A stretch of 64,000 bases of DNA from Prunus persica (Eukaryota; Streptophyta; Magnoliopsida; Rosales; Rosaceae). Positions 60,483-64,000 of the stretch are shown piece by piece (the stretch's first letter is position 1; each line of letters begins with the position of its first letter). Both the position numbers and the translations under genes were made by a program. Location of the stretch: the NCBI RefSeq assembly GCF_000346465.2, contig NC_034013.1:8830447-8894446 (forward strand), read 5' to 3'. The notes below the pieces were generated by a model, which ran no database searches, was not told where the DNA came from, and was given only the letters and a program-made list of their open reading frames with translations.

Positions 60483-61018
60483 TGACAGGACCCGCCCCGG
60501 AATTTCTCGAAGACCGAGGCGGACCCCGTCTTGATCCCGACATCATCCCGATGCCGGGCCCACCTACTAAATAATCGAGACTTTCTACCAAAAAAATTTG
60601 GCAGAGTCTCCCCTGCAATTTAAACAATCCCAACAAAATTTATTCAACCTGCAACACACAGTAATACTAATCCCAACCAGCAGCATGCTTTCATACACAC
60701 ACAAGTCATACTAGGGTGGCCTCCGGCCTCACAAGTAAAATCTACCATGGCAATACAGAGCATCTACTGAATTTAGATTACAAGAACAGTTGAGTAGAAG
60801 AATTTACACAGTTCCTAATTAGAAAGATGCACTGACTCCGCTTCGTACACCACTTGCACATCCAAGAGCAACTACTAGCTGGGGGGCGCAAAACAGAAAA
60901 CATGTGAGTGAACAAAAACCAGATTTGCAGTTAAAAACAACATAATAACCCCACCATGTAAAAATAATGCACAAGTCATGCAGTTTCACAATCCAATAAT
61001 TAATTTACTCAAAACATG
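60483..61018 (-). repeat. Fragment of a Gypsy-type LTR, minus strand
   Basis: On the minus strand it ends GGGGCGGGTCCTGTCA. Through GGAGACTCTGCC, AAGTCTCG, GTGGGCC and ATCGGGATGATGTC it parallels the last ~300 bp of the plus-strand LTR ending near 63309. Only the 3' part of the LTR is present; the rest is missing at 61018, where the plus-strand LTR begins. Confidence 0.75.
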
Positions 61019-61271
61019 TGTAACACCCGACCCCAAATTTCCCCAAATTTTACCCTCATTTAATTATTTAATTATTTAAGGGTATTTTAGTCATATTTTT
61101 AACCGGAGAGAGTTTGTGACCGCGACTTATATTTTTGGATAGGTCGTACTGAGACGAGTTCATAGACACGTAGTGGGCTCGAATCGGAGTTATAACGAGA
61201 GAGATATGGTCAAAAGAAGCCCAGTGGCATAATCGTAAATATTTCGAAATGGGATTTTTTATAAAATCAGA

Positions 61272-61315
<44 letters not shown>

Positions 61316-63309
61316 GCGCGACCTCTCTCTCTCTCCTCCCTCTCTCCCGTTGCTGCCGTCGCCTTCCAAGAGGCGCCGGCGCCGCCACAGGGCACCACCG
61401 GCCACGGGACCGGTGGCGTTCGAACCGCCGTCGCCCCTCCTTCCTTCCCCGACCATTCCCCGCCGGCGACGCGGCCTGTGCTGGCCGGAAAATGCAGAAA
61501 ACCGCCGGAAAGTCGTCGAAACTTCAACGTCGTCGATCTCCCTCCTCCGGCCACCAATTCCGTCGACCCAGGTATGGATTTTGAACCTCTCGAGCTGTTC
61601 TAGCTGCCTGTTGGTTGGGTTTTGATCGATTCGATCTCTAGATCACTCGATTTTCGAATTGAAAATCGGCCGAAACTTCAGCCGCCGTGATCGGCCATTT
61701 CCGGCCACTTTTTGGGGTAGGTCCAAGAACAAAAGTGGCTCCAAATAGGGTGATATACCTAGGGTAGGAGTTTGGAGCCGAGATGTTGAGATTTTCCGGC
61801 GAAGCGTTATCGCTTTGGACACCCACGCGCTGTCGGCGCGTGCGGCGGCGCGTGGGCACTGTATAAAAATAGCGATGTGTTCCGATGAGATCCTTAGGTC
61901 GTCACGAGTGCGTAGGATTTCGCGGATCTCAATTCGGACGTCGTTTGACTATCGAACGGATAATCGCATATTATGCGTTATCCGGGTTCGATAGGTTGGG
62001 ACCGTCGGATGGTCCCAAATTTAATATATGTCGATCTAGGTATTTCTAGGATCGTGTAGGAATTCACGGATCGCGAATCGGAGCCCCGGATGTTCCGAAT
62101 AATAATTTTAAGTTTATATTTTATATTAACCGTCGGATCGTGCGATCGTGAGAAATCCGACCGTCCGATCTGAACCAAACTTGCAGGACAAGTGTCCTAT
62201 ACCTGGTAGAACCCATAGAGACTTTCAGATCGGAAATTGGAGGTCGTGGGTTCTGCAGGTCCGGTTGACCAGGGTGAGAGTAGTTTGACCCTTGGTTGAC
62301 CGTGAGTCTCCCGGAGTAATCTCACATTTCTAAGGGAGATTATCGGGTACTAGATGGTTGTGGAGGGTAAGAAGTAATTTATATAAATATAATTATATGT
62401 GGTTGTACAAGGGTACAACAAAGTCTAGAATGTCAGTTTGGAGTGCTATACGCACTACTTTAGGTACCTCCTCGGATGTTGGATCCACTACAAGTACCAC
62501 CAAGTGAAAGTTAGGTCCCGCGTGGCGTAGGTTATCCGGCGTTGGGACAGACCCCATACGTGGCGTTGGTTGTACCGGCGTATGGGGAGTTATGTGATAT
62601 GATGTGCAGGTCGCACGTGGCGTAGGTTATCCGGCGTGTTGACAGGCCCCATACGTGGCGTTGGTTGTACCGGCGTATGGGGAGATTTGTGATGTGATAT
62701 TGAGGTCCCGCGTGGCGTAGGTTATCCGGCGTTAGGACAGACCCCATACGTGGCGTTGGTTGTACCGGCGTATGGGGAGATATTATGATAGTATGGCATG
62801 GTCGCACGTGGCGTAGGTTATCTGGCGTGTTGACAGGCCTCATACGTGGCGTTGGTTGTACCGGCGTATGGGGAGAGATTATGTGGGATACAGAGAAATG
62901 AAATAAGGTATCGCCCAAGTGGGGAATTGAGTTTTAGGGAAGAACTACGTGTGGCTTGATCCCTCAAGGAGGGTACGTAGGCAGCCTAAGGTTATTAGGT
63001 GCAGCCGCAGACTAAATGTTAGTCATATTTGGTATTTGAATTGTTTGGTAGTTGGTTAGGAATTATGGAAAGGCCGAAGGCCATTTGTGTGAATTGCATG
63101 AACCTATATTGTGCATGCTGCCAGTTGGGAATATTAGATGCGTTTTCATGCAGGTATAAATTTTGGGAAATGTCCAAATTATAGAGGAGACTCTGCCGAA
63201 ATTTCGGCAGGAAGTCTCGGTTTTTAGTAAGTGGGCCTGACATCGGGGTGATGTCAGGAATTCCAAAGGGTTCGTCTCGGATTTTGAGAAAATTCGGGGC
63301 GGGTCCTTA
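61019..63309 (+). repeat. LTR (about 2.3 kb) of a Gypsy-type retrotransposon
   Basis: Begins TGTAACACCCGACCCC and runs to GGGGCGGGTCCTTAA, 0-4 bases before the primer binding site TGGTATCAGAGC at 63314-63325. The LTR contains a CT microsatellite (61278-61313), a GC-rich section (61320-61570) that yields false open frames on both strands, and a tandem array (62513-62875). Confidence 0.75.
62513..62875 (+). repeat. Higher-order tandem array inside the LTR
   Basis: Four units of about 94-97 bp start near 62514, 62608, 62702 and 62799. They alternate: units 1 and 3 start GTCCCGCGTGGCG and contain GGACAGACC, while units 2 and 4 start GTCGCACGTGGCG and contain GTTGACAGGCC. Each has an internal inverted repeat CCCCATACG...CGTATGGGG. 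Confidence 0.9.
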
Positions 63310-64000
63310 AAGTTGGTATCAGAGCTCTAGGTTCAATTCCCTGTGGACCCTGCACTTTATGTGCATCCTTAAATTGTGGGGATCAAAATGGGTTCCATCT
63401 CGGAATGGCACATTTGCGACGTTGAGGACGTCACAAAAGTCAAATTATTTCACAAAGGAAAGGTACATAGGCCACCGGAGCATAAGTAGAGCTGGAGCTT
63501 TACCACAGACAGTGGTTGTTTCAGAAGTTCCGGAAGATTGCGAGTAGAAGCCGAAAGTTTGCATAGGGTAACACCTGTACGTATGGTACAGTTGGATGTC
63601 CCTATGATAAAGTTGTCCGTTGGGTCCGCATAAGCGGGAGGTAGGGAGTGGATCAACCTACTTCTAGGGATCCTCCATTGCCTGAACATGTTGCTAATTT
63701 TCGATTGTGTGCCTAGAGCACCGAGTCGAAGATCCTAAGAGCATGACCTCTCTCTGGGACGAGCAACTCCCCGACATTGGATCAAGGGATCCAGGGTTTG
63801 GAGGGTGGCGTTGGTATAATCGAAATCACAAGTGTCTCTTACAGAAAGAGGCTCGTGTGTGGTGGGAATACTGTGGTCAAATCCAAGGATGAGACCCAGA
63901 TGGATTGAGTAATCCTACCTACGGAGATGGAGAGTACTTTGGGGTCTCATCTCTTGTGAACACATCTGAGTAGAGGTCTTTCATTGGAATCAGCAATGGA
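63310..64000 (+). mobile_element. Start of the Gypsy internal region (cut by the window end)
   Basis: Begins with the primer binding site TGGTATCAGAGC (63314-63325), then CTAGGTTCAATTCCCTGTGG, a common leader in plant Gypsy elements. A gag-like phrase KEARVWWEYCGQIQ occurs near 63845-63888, followed by a stop. No long gag frame is visible, so the copy is probably defective. Confidence 0.6.

Noticed and set aside
61249..61625. GC-rich frames in the Gypsy LTR
   Set aside because: They lie within an LTR, overlap on both strands, and start in a CT repeat.
62532..62918. 128-codon frame across the tandem array
   Set aside because: Its repeats mirror the DNA repeats and it lies on the antisense strand of the LTR.

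Overview
This window is nuclear DNA from a flowering plant. GT-AG introns, a WRKY factor, a DUF863 protein, Kunitz/miraculin-like inhibitors, TIR-NB-LRR resistance genes and abundant plant transposons all point to a eudicot. A woody Rosaceae species (apple, pear or Prunus type) is my inference from the repeat and TNL style, not something the sequence proves.

Six intact host genes are visible, all on the minus strand. They are a three-exon WRKY group IId factor (18795-20353, 330 aa), a four-coding-exon DUF863 protein (22384-25375, 710 aa), two intronless miraculin-like Kunitz inhibitors (30218-30832 and 34521-35147), and two five-exon TNL receptors (42935-47600, 1107 aa; 52508-57439, 1104 aa). 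The Kunitz pair and the TNL pair are tandem duplications. A small ROH1/DUF793-like relic lies at about 28700-28960. The reading frames, splice sites and phases of the multi-exon genes were checked by hand and close without frameshifts.

The rest is mostly mobile DNA. From left to right: a decayed internally deleted Copia element (4196-6990); an element with ~80-bp terminal inverted repeats carrying gene-like sequence (8893-9562); a Helitron relic (~10778-10998); SINE copies; a non-autonomous hAT with a perfect 8-bp target duplication (15962-17152); a truncated minus-strand Copia (17238-18550); a PIF/Harbinger-like element with TTA target duplication and a nested hairpin (32193-33328); a foldback MITE (~33511-33655); a LINE 3' end (35528-35783 plus 42656-42829); and, nested in that LINE, a very young LTR element (35784-42655). 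Between the TNLs lies an AT-rich array of ~0.97-kb repeats studded with short TATAGCC palindromes, followed by a complete 290-bp Helitron (52008-52297). The right end has two MITEs in TA tracts and a Gypsy-type LTR (61019-~63309) head-to-head with another LTR fragment, running into the start of an internal region.

The most striking item is the 6.9-kb LTR element at 35784-42655. Its 259-bp LTRs look identical, it has a GCTCT target duplication and no gag-pol. Its sense (minus) strand carries captured fragments of S-adenosylmethionine synthetase and of the KAI2 (karrikin receptor) N-terminus, next to an antisense 5S-rRNA-derived segment joined at the primer-binding-site side. The second is the palindrome array between the TNL genes, in which both arms change together.
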